Of a stretch of 64,000 nucleotides of DNA, positions 43,711 through 53,340 are shown piece by piece (within the stretch, counting starts at the first letter, position 1; the number at the start of each line of letters is the position of its first letter). The translations under genes were made by a program, and so were the position numbers. The DNA is from SAR202 cluster bacterium (GTDB taxonomy: Bacteria > Chloroflexota > Dehalococcoidia > UBA6926 > VFHL01): assembly GCA_009392005.1 (NCBI GenBank), contig VFHL01000005.1, positions 105,619-169,618 on the forward strand. The letters run 5' to 3'. The notes under the pieces were generated by a model, which did no database searches, was not told the origin of the DNA, and saw only the letters and a program-made list of their open reading frames with translations.

Positions 43711-44033
43711 ACTCTCTCCTCCAGACGTAGCCTTGTTTTTATATGTTGAGTGTCTTTATTCAATGGTCCACTTAAAATATTTGGGAAATTTTGGATTTAA
43801 AAAAGAGTCACTCGTGGGAGGACTCTTCAAAGGATTCATTATTTAGTGCAAATATATTGATGTTAACTGATCAATGCTCCTTTGGTACCCTCGGTTAGGC
43901 CCAAACAGCGACAACACCAATTACAACAATTGCTGTTTATGACAAACCAATCTTGATGTTTATTGAATCTTATCAAATCTGTTCTCTTCAATCTGCCCAC
44001 GATGTTCACAATCATTCGCGGGGATAACCCATA
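43711..44033. other. Intergenic region without a recognised gene
   Basis: This 323-base stretch holds the upstream signals of the DUF4395 gene on the left, a minus-strand terminator (43797-43827) and an inverted repeat AAACAGC/GCTGTTT (43903-43909 with 43932-43938). The 200 bases between the terminator and the end of the small gene at 44034 would be a long 3' untranslated tail or contain an undetected small RNA. I see no convincing coding sequence. Confidence 0.4.
43797..43827 (-). terminator. Intrinsic terminator (minus strand)
   Basis: AAGAGTC (43803-43809) and GACTCTT (43821-43827) form a 7-bp stem. Read on the minus strand it is followed by a run of six to seven T. It would end the transcript carrying the SufT-like and 69-residue genes, about 200 bases beyond the last stop codon. 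Confidence 0.65.
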
Positions 44034-44243
44034 TCAGGGTATTTGCTCGATCATATCCCATGCTTTAGCGGGACAAAATCCACCTTCTAATTTTGTCCCC
44101 TGCCATTCCACCCAAAAATGCTCTCTGCATCCATTTTCGCAGCCAAAGGGTAGATCATAGTACTTGGATACAAGTCCTTTTGCCCCTTTCAGTTTGCGGG
44201 GATCTTTCCAACGCACTTCTGAATCAATCGCAGGCATAGTCAA
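44034..44243 (-). CDS. Small conserved-looking protein with a Cx3C...C pattern
   Basis: I do not recognise this roughly 69-residue protein. The C-terminal part is compositionally protein-like and contains CENGCREHFWVEWQ and GGFCPAKAWD, so three cysteines and a histidine might bind a metal. I trimmed the long ORF-track start, which overlaps the SufT-like gene. A TTG at 44243 lies nine bases after GAGG, and an ATG two codons later is the alternative. It is encoded downstream of the SufT-like gene in the same direction. Confidence 0.5.
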   Translation of the reverse strand: MTMPAIDSEVRWKDPRKLKGAKGLVSKYYDLPFGCENGCREHFWVEWQGTKLEGGFCPAKAWDMIEQIP

Positions 44244-44314
44244 CGCTGATTTCCTCGTCTCTTTCTTTATGTTGAAAGCGATTTTTCTGGTGGATCGGTA
44301 AAGCAGGGCTTTGT

Positions 44315-44620
44315 TTACATGAGGCCCGCGAGTAATTCTCTGCCTTCTGGGCGGAGCATATCGGGTGTCCAAGGTGGATCCCAGACTATATTCACTTCAG
44401 CGTCGTTGACACCTTCAACCGATAGAAGACGCATTTGAATTTCTGGTCCTAGCGTCCCCGCAACTGGGCAACCAGGGGCTGTTAGTGTCATATCCACACT
44501 GACCTTGTCCTCGTCAATGTCAATGTCATATACCAATCCCAAATCGTAGACGTTAACGGGAATTTCTGGATCGTAACAGTCACGTAGCGCTTCAATTACT
44601 TGTTCTTCTGATAGTGACAA
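44315..44620 (-). CDS. SufT/MIP18 (DUF59) family iron-sulfur assembly protein
   Basis: A 101-residue protein of the MIP18/PaaD-like family, which assists Fe-S cluster maturation. Motifs are EEQVIEALRDCYDPEIPVNVYDLGLVYDI, DMTLTAPGCPVAGTLGPEI with the conserved cysteine, and VNIVWDPPWTPDML. The ORF track extends 33 residues upstream, but AAAGGAGG lies six bases before a TTG at 44620 that gives MSLSEEQV, the usual start of the family. No other suf gene is nearby. Confidence 0.88.
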   Translation of the reverse strand: MSLSEEQVIEALRDCYDPEIPVNVYDLGLVYDIDIDEDKVSVDMTLTAPGCPVAGTLGPEIQMRLLSVEGVNDAEVNIVWDPPWTPDMLRPEGRELLAGLM

Positions 44621-44852
44621 AGCCAGCCTCCTTTTGTGACAAAAACCCGATGCAATTGTGCTAGTGTACACAAAACTGAGAGATGCGGAAAGTTTTTGTA
44701 ATTGGGAGTCCTGCTCCACAAAGAATTACAACGTTTGCTATGGACTTTACGGTTTTGCAAATGCACAATGGGCGTATGTGCGGCGTTCAGTGACTTGATT
44801 TCGGTCGCATCTGAGAAGTATAACAACAGAGATTTTCTAGGAGTTGTATTCT

Positions 44853-46064
44853 GTGAAATCAAACTTATGGGCGGCGCGTCTTGTCATTTTTGCTGCGTTT
44901 TTTGATCTTTTCTTACAATTCCCCGTTGTTGCGCCGTACGCAGAAGAGTTAGGTGCTTCACCGGTCTACTTGGGATTAATCGTCGGAGCGTTTTCGGCGT
45001 CAAATATTGTAGGGAATATTGTTGCAGGGCTCGTTATTGATAGGTGGGGTCGTAAAGTACCTATTGAAATAGGTCTCGTCACGACAGTTTTAGTGTTGAT
45101 TTTATATGCTGTTTCTTCAACACCTGACCAATTGCTTGGAACTCGCTTGTTACATGGCTTGTCAGTCTCCGTTCTGACACCAGGAGCATTTTCGATGATT
45201 GGTGACAGTACGACTGGTGGTCAGCGTGCGCGGGCCATGGGTATTAGCGGCACCCTGATCGGTTTAACAGCAGTCACAGCTCCGCCACTTGCAGGAATAA
45301 TGGGAGATCGTTTAGGATTCACCGCTGTTTTTGTGGGAAGTGCAGTTGTGATGCTTAGCGTCGCAGTATTCTTTTGGCTAATGACGCATTCACAAGAACG
45401 TCATAGAGAAATAAAAAACTCTGAAGGCAAGTTTTTGACTGGTGTGGTAAAAATATGGACGCGTCCCAGTCTCCTTCTAGCGAACTTTAGTGTCTTTGGA
45501 TTGACAGTCGCAAATGGAACTATGATCACTGTTTTGCCAATTAATTTTTCTGCATCAGAAAGTGGAATGGCATTTTCTGTTTATGCTGTGATCGCCGTTC
45601 TTGTTATGGGAGGTCCTACAAATCGGTTAAGTGATCGATGGGGACGGGCCCAGATTTTGGGTTCGAGCTTAGGTATCATGGCAATTGGTTTGAGCATCAT
45701 CGCCGCTTTGGAGGGTTTCGGATTTACGTTATTAGGGATGGCAGTATTTGGATTAGGTTTCGGACTGTTGTTCCCCGCGGCTACTGCTCTTGTTGCGGAT
45801 GGTTCGAATATTGACGAACGTGGCGGTGCGTTTGGAATGTTTTATGCTGTTTACTCGGGTGGAGTTGTTGTTGGAACCTTCGCAAGTGGATTAATAATGG
45901 ACATATTTGGTGATGCGACACGGTTACCGTTCGCGTTTGCTGCAGGTACCGTGTTGCTTGGAGCAATAGTGTTAATAACAGTTTCTCGGGTTTTTAAGAA
46001 ATCCAGTGCCGCAGGCATCTTTACAGCGGCTCCAGAATTTATGCGAAAGACTAGGAACTCTTGA
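44853..46064 (+). CDS. Major facilitator superfamily transporter
   Basis: A 403-residue, 12-helix MFS permease. Motif A appears after helix 2 (GLVIDRWGRKVP) and its echo after helix 8 (NRLSDRWGRAQ). The helix-4 segment TRLLHGLSVSVLTPGAFSMIGD and PPLAGIMGDRLG resemble drug or sugar efflux carriers of the DHA1 type. The substrate is unknown. I prefer the GTG at 44853, nine bases after AGGAG, over the TTG of the ORF track, which would overlap the ribosome site. It is divergent from the SufT-like gene and convergent with aroKB. Confidence 0.87.
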   Translation: MKSNLWAARLVIFAAFFDLFLQFPVVAPYAEELGASPVYLGLIVGAFSASNIVGNIVAGLVIDRWGRKVPIEIGLVTTVLVLILYAVSSTPDQLLGTRLLHGLSVSVLTPGAFSMIGDSTTGGQRARAMGISGTLIGLTAVTAPPLAGIMGDRLGFTAVFVGSAVVMLSVAVFFWLMTHSQERHREIKNSEGKFLTGVVKIWTRPSLLLANFSVFGLTVANGTMITVLPINFSASESGMAFSVYAVIAVLVMGGPTNRLSDRWGRAQILGSSLGIMAIGLSIIAALEGFGFTLLGMAVFGLGFGLLFPAATALVADGSNIDERGGAFGMFYAVYSGGVVVGTFASGLIMDIFGDATRLPFAFAAGTVLLGAIVLITVSRVFKKSSAAGIFTAAPEFMRKTRNS

Positions 46065-46105
46065 AGATAGTGTAACCAAATCGTTCTTAATGAAGCCTGT
46101 TGTCT

Positions 46106-47818
46106 TTATTCCTTCAGATTCCTTATAACTTGTTGGACTTCTTCTAGATCAACTGATTGATCAGTAAGTGCCTCTCCGATGTGCTGTAAGAGTACCCACC
46201 TAACTGATCCACCTCGGGACTTTTTATCAAGAGTCATGGCTTCCAACATAGCATTCATATCAAATTCTGGTAGCTTAGTTGGCAAATCAAAACCTTGCAG
46301 CAATTTGTTTTGTCGGTCCAAATCTTTTGATGGTAAGAGATCATGTCGTCTTGATAATTCGCCAGCTACAACCATGCCTATTGAAACTGCTTCACCGTGA
46401 AGAATGCTGGTGTAATTAGTGATGGCTTCTAAGGCATGTCCAATGGTATGACCATAGTTTAGGACTGCCCTCACGCCATTTTCCTTTTCATCTTGTGAAA
46501 CTATCCAGCCTTTTAGTGATGCGCATCGGGAGAAAACATGTACCAATGGTTCCTCTTCCAAATTTAGCAGCGCACTTGCGTTTTCCTCAATAAATTCAAA
46601 GAGATCGGCATCTAATATCAAAGCGGTTTTGATCACTTCTGCGAATCCTTCTCGCAAAGCTCGTGATGATAGTGTTCGTAAAGTAGAGATATCTGCAAGT
46701 ACTAAAGATGGTTGGTAAAATGCGCCGATGAGATTCTTTCCCTGGGCATGATCAACCGCGGTTTTTCCTCCGATGGATGCGTCAGCCATTGCTAGCGTTG
46801 ATGTTGGAACTTGTATTAATGGGACTCCTCGCAAGTATGTTGCAGCCGCGTAACCAGCTGTATCACCAACCACGCCTCCGCCCAGCGCAACGACAGGATC
46901 CGTTCGTTCAACACGTCGATTAACCATCCAGTCATATATTGAGCTAACCGAGTTAAGATTCTTACTCTCCTCACCTGATGCAAGATGGAAAACGTCAGTT
47001 TCGTATCCCGCCTCATTTAAGGAGTCTCGTGCCTGAGATTCATACAGCGGAATGAGAGCTGCATCAAGAACCAAACTCGCCTTCTGACCGGTTACCCCTT
47101 GTGCTCGCATTTTTGATCCGAGCGAGGAGATAAGATTTGAACCAACATAGATTGGATATGTAGCAGTATCTGTTATAACGGTGTAAGCCAGATTTTGATT
47201 ATCCGGATCTTTACGTATCTTTAGTTCGTGTTGCTGTTCCAAGAGAGTGCCCATTTTAATTCTTCGGCTCGCTATTTGAGCGCCATACAATATAGCTTCT
47301 AATATCTCGTCTTGGCTTAGGTTGTCAGTGTGTACAGTCCAGTCAGCTATTGAATACAATTTTTGTCGAGCGCTTTTCAGTTCATTTATGGTTTTGTGTG
47401 GATCCGGATGTGCGAGTAAAGGACGTATTGGTTGAGACGGATCATCTGGAGCAGATTTTAGCCGTTTAACGATTGTTTCGGTGTTTGATTCTAGGCAGAT
47501 TACAGCTCCATGTTCCGCCATTGTTTCGCGGTTTTCCGGGTCGAGGATTGCTCCACCACCTGTTGCAACAACAATTTGCGTATCAACATACACATTTTTC
47601 AATGTTTGGTTTTCCAGGATCCGGAAACGAGATTCGCCATTTTGTTCTGCAAATATCTCGTGAATAGATTTTTCTGCTCCGGCCTCTATTTCTTGATCAA
47701 TGTCAACGAACTTCCAACCAAGGTATTTCGCGATATCCTGTCCAAAAGTTGTTTTCCCGGTGTAAGAAAATCCGATCAGCGTGATTGCCGAAAGATCATC
47801 AAGCATATCTGTATTCAT
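46106..47818 (-). CDS. aroKB: Fused shikimate kinase / 3-dehydroquinate synthase (AroKB)
   Basis: This bifunctional protein of about 570 residues holds two non-consecutive shikimate-pathway enzymes. Residues 1 to about 180 are shikimate kinase with P-loop GFSYTGKTTF, WKFVDID and ATGGGAILDPE. From about 205 to the end is 3-dehydroquinate synthase with LALGGGVVGD-like VVALGGGVVGDTAGYAA, PTSTLAMADASIGGKTAVDH and the zinc-site motif NYGHTIGHALE. Both halves look complete. The ATG at 47818 follows a TTG and GGAAA. It is the last gene of the ruvX-aroE-aroC-aroKB run on the minus strand. Confidence 0.95.
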   Translation of the reverse strand: MNTDMLDDLSAITLIGFSYTGKTTFGQDIAKYLGWKFVDIDQEIEAGAEKSIHEIFAEQNGESRFRILENQTLKNVYVDTQIVVATGGGAILDPENRETMAEHGAVICLESNTETIVKRLKSAPDDPSQPIRPLLAHPDPHKTINELKSARQKLYSIADWTVHTDNLSQDEILEAILYGAQIASRRIKMGTLLEQQHELKIRKDPDNQNLAYTVITDTATYPIYVGSNLISSLGSKMRAQGVTGQKASLVLDAALIPLYESQARDSLNEAGYETDVFHLASGEESKNLNSVSSIYDWMVNRRVERTDPVVALGGGVVGDTAGYAAATYLRGVPLIQVPTSTLAMADASIGGKTAVDHAQGKNLIGAFYQPSLVLADISTLRTLSSRALREGFAEVIKTALILDADLFEFIEENASALLNLEEEPLVHVFSRCASLKGWIVSQDEKENGVRAVLNYGHTIGHALEAITNYTSILHGEAVSIGMVVAGELSRRHDLLPSKDLDRQNKLLQGFDLPTKLPEFDMNAMLEAMTLDKKSRGGSVRWVLLQHIGEALTDQSVDLEEVQQVIRNLKE

Positions 47819-47835
47819 CAATTGTTTCCAAATAT

Positions 47836-49065
47836 CTATTCACGCCTTGGACCCGTTGTCGCCATATAGGATTTCCAATTACGCTTTGTTTCTTCAATAT
47901 GGTCTCCACCAAATTTCTCCAACAGCGCTTCCGCCAAGACGAGTGCGACCATTGATTCACCTATAGTGGCGCAAGTTGGTACAAATGTAATGTCACTTCG
48001 CTCAAAGTGTGCACGCTCAACAAGTTCACCAGAACTGAGGTCCACCGTGGGTAAGCCATTAATTATCGTTGCTATTGGCTTAACTACCGCTCGTACTACG
48101 ACAGGCTCTCCTGTGGTCATCCCACCTTCTAATCCACCAGAATTATTTGTTTTTCTTGGCCATGGTTTTTCCCAATTTCCGTCAGGTAGTTTTTCCCATT
48201 CATCAATAGGTTTAACTACGTCGTGTGTAGTTGACCCCCTTAAATCACCCTGGTCAAATCCAGCGCCAAACTCAACACCCTTTACGGCATTTATACTCAT
48301 GACTGCGGCCGCGAGCTTCGTTGTCAGCTTACGGTCCCAATGGATATGGCTTCCCAGACCAATTGGAGCTCCTGTTGCTATAATTTCGATGACACCTCCT
48401 AGGCTATCACCATCGGCCCTTGCGCTATCAATTTCATTAATCATTTTTTCGGCTGCAGCCGGGTCGGCGCATCTTACAGCTGCCATTTTTGATGCTGCAG
48501 GTCTATCTTCTGGATGGTATGGAGTATCCTCTAGAGTGGTCCAGTCAATTGGATATGTTGGATTAGCATGTACACCACCTAGTACAGTGACATGGCTATT
48601 CACTTGAATGCCAAATTCTTCGAGAAAACGACGTGCTATGGCTCCTGCTGCGACCCGAGATGTACTCTCTCGGGCACTTGACCTTTCCAAAATATTACGA
48701 GCATCGTCTTGCATGTATTTAGCGATTCCAGGTGTGTCTGCATGACCGGGGCGGATTTTCAAAATTTTGTCAAATGGGACTGACGAGGGTTCAATGCTCA
48801 TCGTTTCCCCCCAATTGGCCCAGTCACGATTTTCTATTGTCAAACCAATGGGGCTCCCCATTGTAAGTCCATGGCGGACTCCAGAACGGATTACAGCGTG
48901 ATCCTGTTCAATCTGCATGCGCGCTCCGCGTCCATAACCTACTTGGCGTCGACTAAGGTCACGACTTATGTCATCTTCGCTGATATGAAGTCCGGCCGGA
49001 AGACCTTCAATGATTACCGTTAGGCCAGGACCATGCGATTCACCAGCCGTAAGAAATCTGAGCAT
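47836..49065 (-). CDS. aroC: Chorismate synthase
   Basis: Makes chorismate from EPSP with reduced FMN. The 409-residue protein has the signature start FLTAGESHGPGLTVIIEGLPAG, the RRQVGYGRGARMQIE segment, RPGHADTPGIAKY and SSARESTSRVAAGAIAR, and the late TNNSGGLEGGMTTGEPV and VPTCATIGESMVALVLA. It begins one base after the aroE stop codon and precedes aroKB by about 15 bases, so the three genes form one transcript. Confidence 0.97.
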   Translation of the reverse strand: MLRFLTAGESHGPGLTVIIEGLPAGLHISEDDISRDLSRRQVGYGRGARMQIEQDHAVIRSGVRHGLTMGSPIGLTIENRDWANWGETMSIEPSSVPFDKILKIRPGHADTPGIAKYMQDDARNILERSSARESTSRVAAGAIARRFLEEFGIQVNSHVTVLGGVHANPTYPIDWTTLEDTPYHPEDRPAASKMAAVRCADPAAAEKMINEIDSARADGDSLGGVIEIIATGAPIGLGSHIHWDRKLTTKLAAAVMSINAVKGVEFGAGFDQGDLRGSTTHDVVKPIDEWEKLPDGNWEKPWPRKTNNSGGLEGGMTTGEPVVVRAVVKPIATIINGLPTVDLSSGELVERAHFERSDITFVPTCATIGESMVALVLAEALLEKFGGDHIEETKRNWKSYMATTGPRRE

Positions 49066-49066
49066 A

Positions 49067-49921
49067 TTAAAAAACCTCCTGTTTTAAGCCTTTAAGGGCA
49101 GTATCTAGCATTGTTTTAATTGGTGCGTCTTTCCCTGTCCATATTTTAAACGACGCGGCACCCTGATAAATAAGCATTGGCAGACCGCCTAGGGTTTTTG
49201 CTCCTAATTCGGCTGCTCGACGTAAAAGAGGTGTGTCGGATGGATTGTAAACTAAATCGGTTACTAGTGTAGACGGCGATAGTAATGAATCAATAGGAGG
49301 GATAGCACCTTCTAAGTCACCGCCAGTCATACCAAAGGGTGTGCAATTTACGAGTAGATCTGGGGGTGAAAGACGTTTTATCGAATCAGTTGTCAATTCG
49401 TCTCCGGTTACCACCGCTTTATATTCCGCTATTTCCTTTGCCAAAGATTGGCTTCGCACTAGGGACCTATTTAATATTGTGATGGAGCTTGCGCCCTTCA
49501 AAGAAAGTCCGGTTGTTATTGCTCGCGCGGATCCTCCTGCTCCAATAATAATGGCTGATTTTCCTTGGACATCAAATTGGCCATCGATTTCGAGCGCGTT
49601 CAAGAATCCAAACATGTCTGTGTTGAACCCTGTTAATTTACCGTTGGCGTTTACAATAGTATTTACAGCTTGCAGCTGTTCCGCAGTGCTGTCTAAAGCA
49701 TCTAGATAGGGGATTACCGCTTCTTTATGTGGGACAGTCACATTCACACCTAGTATGTTTGGGTCACGTAACGTAGTCAGGCGATTTTTCAATTGGTCTG
49801 GTGGCGTTGGCCACATGTTATATTTGGCGTCAAATCCAATTGCATCTAATCCTGCTTGTTGAAAAAGTGGTGACAAAGAATGTCCAAGCGGGTAGCCAAT
49901 TATGCCAAGTTTTTTAGTCAT
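49067..49921 (-). CDS. aroE: Shikimate dehydrogenase
   Basis: NADP-dependent reduction of 3-dehydroshikimate. From the ATG at 49921 the protein has 284 residues. It has the substrate site GYPLGHSLSPLFQ, the catalytic lysine in NVTVPHKEAV, the NADP loop IIGAGGSARAI and NCTPFGMTGG, and the C-terminal YQGAASFKIWTG. The ORF track adds 33 residues that overlap ruvX. I use the internal ATG because it follows AAGGAAAAAG and starts exactly at the family N-terminus. It overlaps the ruvX stop by eight bases, indicating coupling. Confidence 0.95.
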   Translation of the reverse strand: MTKKLGIIGYPLGHSLSPLFQQAGLDAIGFDAKYNMWPTPPDQLKNRLTTLRDPNILGVNVTVPHKEAVIPYLDALDSTAEQLQAVNTIVNANGKLTGFNTDMFGFLNALEIDGQFDVQGKSAIIIGAGGSARAITTGLSLKGASSITILNRSLVRSQSLAKEIAEYKAVVTGDELTTDSIKRLSPPDLLVNCTPFGMTGGDLEGAIPPIDSLLSPSTLVTDLVYNPSDTPLLRRAAELGAKTLGGLPMLIYQGAASFKIWTGKDAPIKTMLDTALKGLKQEVF

Positions 49922-50378
49922 CTTTTTCCTTATGGATCCATTGACTATTTTCGTCCTGTGCGAGAATGTTTTTTTGCCGATCAAGATATCCTTGGAGTAT
50001 GAACGCCGCTGCATCAGCATCTTCTTGAATCTGAGATCGATTCCTCTTCATTTTCTTAGATTGTTTTGGAAGATGTTGAACTGCGATAGTGGATAGTCTT
50101 TCGTCCCAGGTTTCGACACCTACATTAAGTTGATTAGAAATTTTCTTTTGCATTGATTTAACCCATCGAGCCTGCCTACGCGGTGCACCGTCAAGAGAAA
50201 GAGGAAGTCCTACGACGATACGCGTTATTGAGTATTCCTCAGTGATGCTTGCTAATTGCTTGAAAAAATCATTTGAATCAGTTTCAAGGATGCCATGAGG
50301 GATTGCCAAAAGGTGGTCTGAGTCACTAATTGCAACTCCGGTTTTTTTTTCGCCTAAATCAAGTGCCATTATCCGCAT
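49914..50378 (-). CDS. ruvX: Putative Holliday junction resolvase / pre-16S rRNA nuclease (YqgF/RuvX)
   Basis: A 154-residue RNase H-fold protein. The N-terminal IMALDLGEKKTGVAISD, the VVGLPLSLDG strand and the final DEDADAAA-like acidic site (QEDADAAAFILQGYL) are typical. In E. coli YqgF processes the 5' end of 16S rRNA; a resolvase role is also proposed for the family. It lies immediately upstream of aroE in an overlapping arrangement and about 170 bases downstream of alaS. alaS-yqgF adjacency is common in bacteria. Confidence 0.93.
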   Translation of the reverse strand: MRIMALDLGEKKTGVAISDSDHLLAIPHGILETDSNDFFKQLASITEEYSITRIVVGLPLSLDGAPRRQARWVKSMQKKISNQLNVGVETWDERLSTIAVQHLPKQSKKMKRNRSQIQEDADAAAFILQGYLDRQKNILAQDENSQWIHKEKDD

Positions 50379-50548
50379 TTAACGCCTTTTCTCACTAAAA
50401 CAATTATGCTACATCTTTATTTAATTTACAGATATTGCGACTTATTGTTGATTGGCTGATATTTCTCTTAAGGCTTGGTTTTGCAACAAATTGTTTAGTC
50501 TAAGAAGCTGTTTGCAAATAGTGGCCAAGCTCATTTTCAAGATCTTAT

Positions 50549-53188
50549 TTATTCAGGTTTGATTAGTTTAGTTACTGATTCTAACGCATCATCTAGTTTT
50601 GAAATGTCTCGTCCGCCGGCTTGTGCCATTTCTGCCTGTCCCCCGCCCCCGCCCCCTACAATTTCAGCTACCGATTTTACTAAACGTCCAGCGTGATAAC
50701 CCTTTCCGACGAGGTCACTTGTGACTGCAGCAATGAATCGTGGACGATTTTCATCAACGGCGGCTAGGAGCACAATACCGCTGCCTAGGCGTTCACGCAG
50801 AATATCAGCCATCTCCCGCAGAATAGACGCGTCCGTGGTCGTTGCACGAGCTGCGATAAAAGGAACATCGCCAGCCATTTTCTTATTACCTAACATCTTT
50901 TCTATCTCACTGTACGCGAGTTTAAGTTCAAGATCATGAGCTTGGGTACGCAATTGATTCAGTTCCTGATTGATGGCCTCTATACGATTTTCTAACTCAT
51001 CGGGTGATGTTTGCAGCGACTTCGCAAGGGCAGTTATTGTATCAAGCCTTCGGGCAATCAGATTGTCTGAGGCGTCTCCGGTAACAGCTTCAATCCGTCG
51101 CATTCCGGATCCAATACTTCCTTCACTGGAAATATGTATGTATCCGACCTCACCGGTCGCGGAGACATGTGTTCCTCCGCATAATTCGAGGCTAAAAGGT
51201 GAATCATCGATGATTGATACCATACGTACAGGATCTTCATATTTGTCACCAAAAAAAGCGAGGGCACCTTCATTTAATGCTTGTCGCAAGGGAAGGCTTT
51301 GCCAACGGACTTCTATATTTTGTCTTACTCTGGCATTAACGATGTTTTTCACCTGATGGAATTCTTCTGTGTTGAGCGCTAGGTTATGCGAAAAGTCAAA
51401 TCTTAAATGGTCGGGTGCGACGAGAGATCCTGCTTGTTGGACATGGCTGCCAAGAACATTGCGCAATGTTGCATGCAGAATGTGTGTTGCCGTGTGGTTC
51501 CGGGCTGATTGAGAACGTCTTTCGGCGTTAACTTCTAGTACAACATGGTCTCCAATTTGGAAGCTACCTTCCTCGACGATGCCTTGATGGACAATGAAAT
51601 CCGGATTTGTTCTTAGCGGTCGCCGGGTATCTCGTATACGAATAACATTTTGTTCTTCATGGAAGATATATCCGCTGTCTCCAACTTGCCCACCACCTTC
51701 TGGGTAAAAGGGTGTTATGGGCACAATAACTTCTACCTCTTGGCCTTGGGATGCCTTTTCGGTGACGGAGCCTCCAGTAATCAACCCGGTGATGTAACTT
51801 GTCTCAGTTAGGTTTTCGTATCCGACGAATTGGCTATTCAAAGATGCTAGTTGGGAATAAGAGTCAAATGGAATCCCCTCTGTGTTCGATTGTGCGCTTC
51901 GTGCGCGTTCTCGTTGGTTTTCCAGTTCGGTTTCAAACCCGACTTCATCTAGGGTTAAACCTTCATCTTGGGCGACCTCTCTCGCTACATCAATTGGGAA
52001 GCCATAGGTGTCATACAGGCGGAAAATTTGGGAACCGGGGATGATACCTGATTCACGTATCTCCTCGTCTGCTAATACTTCTTCAAAAAGCATCAATCCG
52101 ATACTTAGGGTCTCGTTAAATCGCTCTTCTTCTTGCAAAACCGTTTCTTTGATGAAATCGGTGTTCTCGCTAATTTCAGGATACAACTCTTTCATTTGTG
52201 CGACGATTACGTCGGTAAGAGTTCCGAGGAAGGGGTCTTGGAGATTCAATTGTTGTCCATAGCGCACTGCTCGTCTTATAAGCCGCCTCAAGACGTATCC
52301 GCGGCCTTCATTACCTGGCACTACCCCGTCGGCTATTAGGAAAGTGATTGCTCTACCGTGGTCTGCAAGTACGCGCATTGCCCAGTCAATTTTGTCATCA
52401 TCACCATAATGGAAACTGGTGATCTTCTCGATATGCTGGAATAACGGAGAGAAAAGATCAGTTTCGTAAGAGGTACTGACTTCTTGCAGAATCGTAACAA
52501 TTCGTTCTAATCCCATCCCAGTATCTATATTTGGGTATTCTAAGAGGGTGCGATTTCCTTGTTGGTCTTGGTTGTATTGCATAAAAACTAGATTCCAGAT
52601 CTCAAGAAATCGTCCACAATCACAACTCGGATCGCAGGTTGGCTCACCACAGCCCTTTTCTATTCCAAGATCATAATGAAGTTCTGAGTCGGGTCCGCAA
52701 GGGCCACTATCACCAGCGGGACCCCACCAATTTTCTTCCTCACCGAAGCGCAGTATTTTTTCATCAGGAATCCCAATCTCTCTCCAATGAGCATAGGCCT
52801 CATCATCATCAGTGAAGATAGTGATCCAAATGTGTTCACGATCAAGGTTTAAATGTTCTGTACAGAATTCCCATGCAAATTTAATTGCATCTTCTTTAAA
52901 ATAATCACCGACACTAAAGTTACCTAACATTTCAAAAAAGGTGTGATGGGTGAGATCGCCTACTGTATCTATATCAGTCGTACGGAATGATTTTTGTGAT
53001 GATGTGAGTCGCGGATGCGGAGCAGGCATTTCTCCAAGGAAATAGGGTTTCATTTGAACCATTCCCGCTGTCGTGAACATGAGGGTAGGGTCCCCATGTG
53101 GCACGAGAGAGGATGATTTTATTCTTTGATGTCCCTTTCCCTCAAAAAATGACAGGAAAAGCTCACGAATTTCTTCACTGGTTCTCAT
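50549..53188 (-). CDS. alaS: Alanine-tRNA ligase
   Basis: The 879-residue class II synthetase charges tRNA-Ala and edits mischarged products. The N-terminus reads EEIRELFLSFFEGKGHQRIKSSSLVP, with RLTSSQKSFRTTDID and GMGLERI in the catalytic domain. The editing domain has the zinc site HTATHILH and CGGTHVSATGEVG. The C-terminal C-Ala domain ends in the glycine-rich VGGGGGGQAEMAQAGG. A cysteine cluster in the catalytic region (GCGEPTCDPSCDCGRF) is present. I see no T-box upstream. Confidence 0.97.
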   Translation of the reverse strand: MRTSEEIRELFLSFFEGKGHQRIKSSSLVPHGDPTLMFTTAGMVQMKPYFLGEMPAPHPRLTSSQKSFRTTDIDTVGDLTHHTFFEMLGNFSVGDYFKEDAIKFAWEFCTEHLNLDREHIWITIFTDDDEAYAHWREIGIPDEKILRFGEEENWWGPAGDSGPCGPDSELHYDLGIEKGCGEPTCDPSCDCGRFLEIWNLVFMQYNQDQQGNRTLLEYPNIDTGMGLERIVTILQEVSTSYETDLFSPLFQHIEKITSFHYGDDDKIDWAMRVLADHGRAITFLIADGVVPGNEGRGYVLRRLIRRAVRYGQQLNLQDPFLGTLTDVIVAQMKELYPEISENTDFIKETVLQEEERFNETLSIGLMLFEEVLADEEIRESGIIPGSQIFRLYDTYGFPIDVAREVAQDEGLTLDEVGFETELENQRERARSAQSNTEGIPFDSYSQLASLNSQFVGYENLTETSYITGLITGGSVTEKASQGQEVEVIVPITPFYPEGGGQVGDSGYIFHEEQNVIRIRDTRRPLRTNPDFIVHQGIVEEGSFQIGDHVVLEVNAERRSQSARNHTATHILHATLRNVLGSHVQQAGSLVAPDHLRFDFSHNLALNTEEFHQVKNIVNARVRQNIEVRWQSLPLRQALNEGALAFFGDKYEDPVRMVSIIDDSPFSLELCGGTHVSATGEVGYIHISSEGSIGSGMRRIEAVTGDASDNLIARRLDTITALAKSLQTSPDELENRIEAINQELNQLRTQAHDLELKLAYSEIEKMLGNKKMAGDVPFIAARATTTDASILREMADILRERLGSGIVLLAAVDENRPRFIAAVTSDLVGKGYHAGRLVKSVAEIVGGGGGGQAEMAQAGGRDISKLDDALESVTKLIKPE

Positions 53189-53340
53189 TACACGTTAACC
53201 TATCTTTACTTTAAACACGTCTAAATTGTAGGAGAATGGGTTATTTGGGTCAATTGAAACTTAGATCAGATATCTATTATATATACGAATACCAAAGGCA
53301 TGCAGAATGTGGATTGGTCGTCCAAAAATTTTGAAACGAG

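Noticed and set aside
47966-48607. 213-codon plus-strand ORF
   Set aside because: It is antisense to aroC, which is intact and recognisable; the ORF arises from codon bias of the opposite strand.
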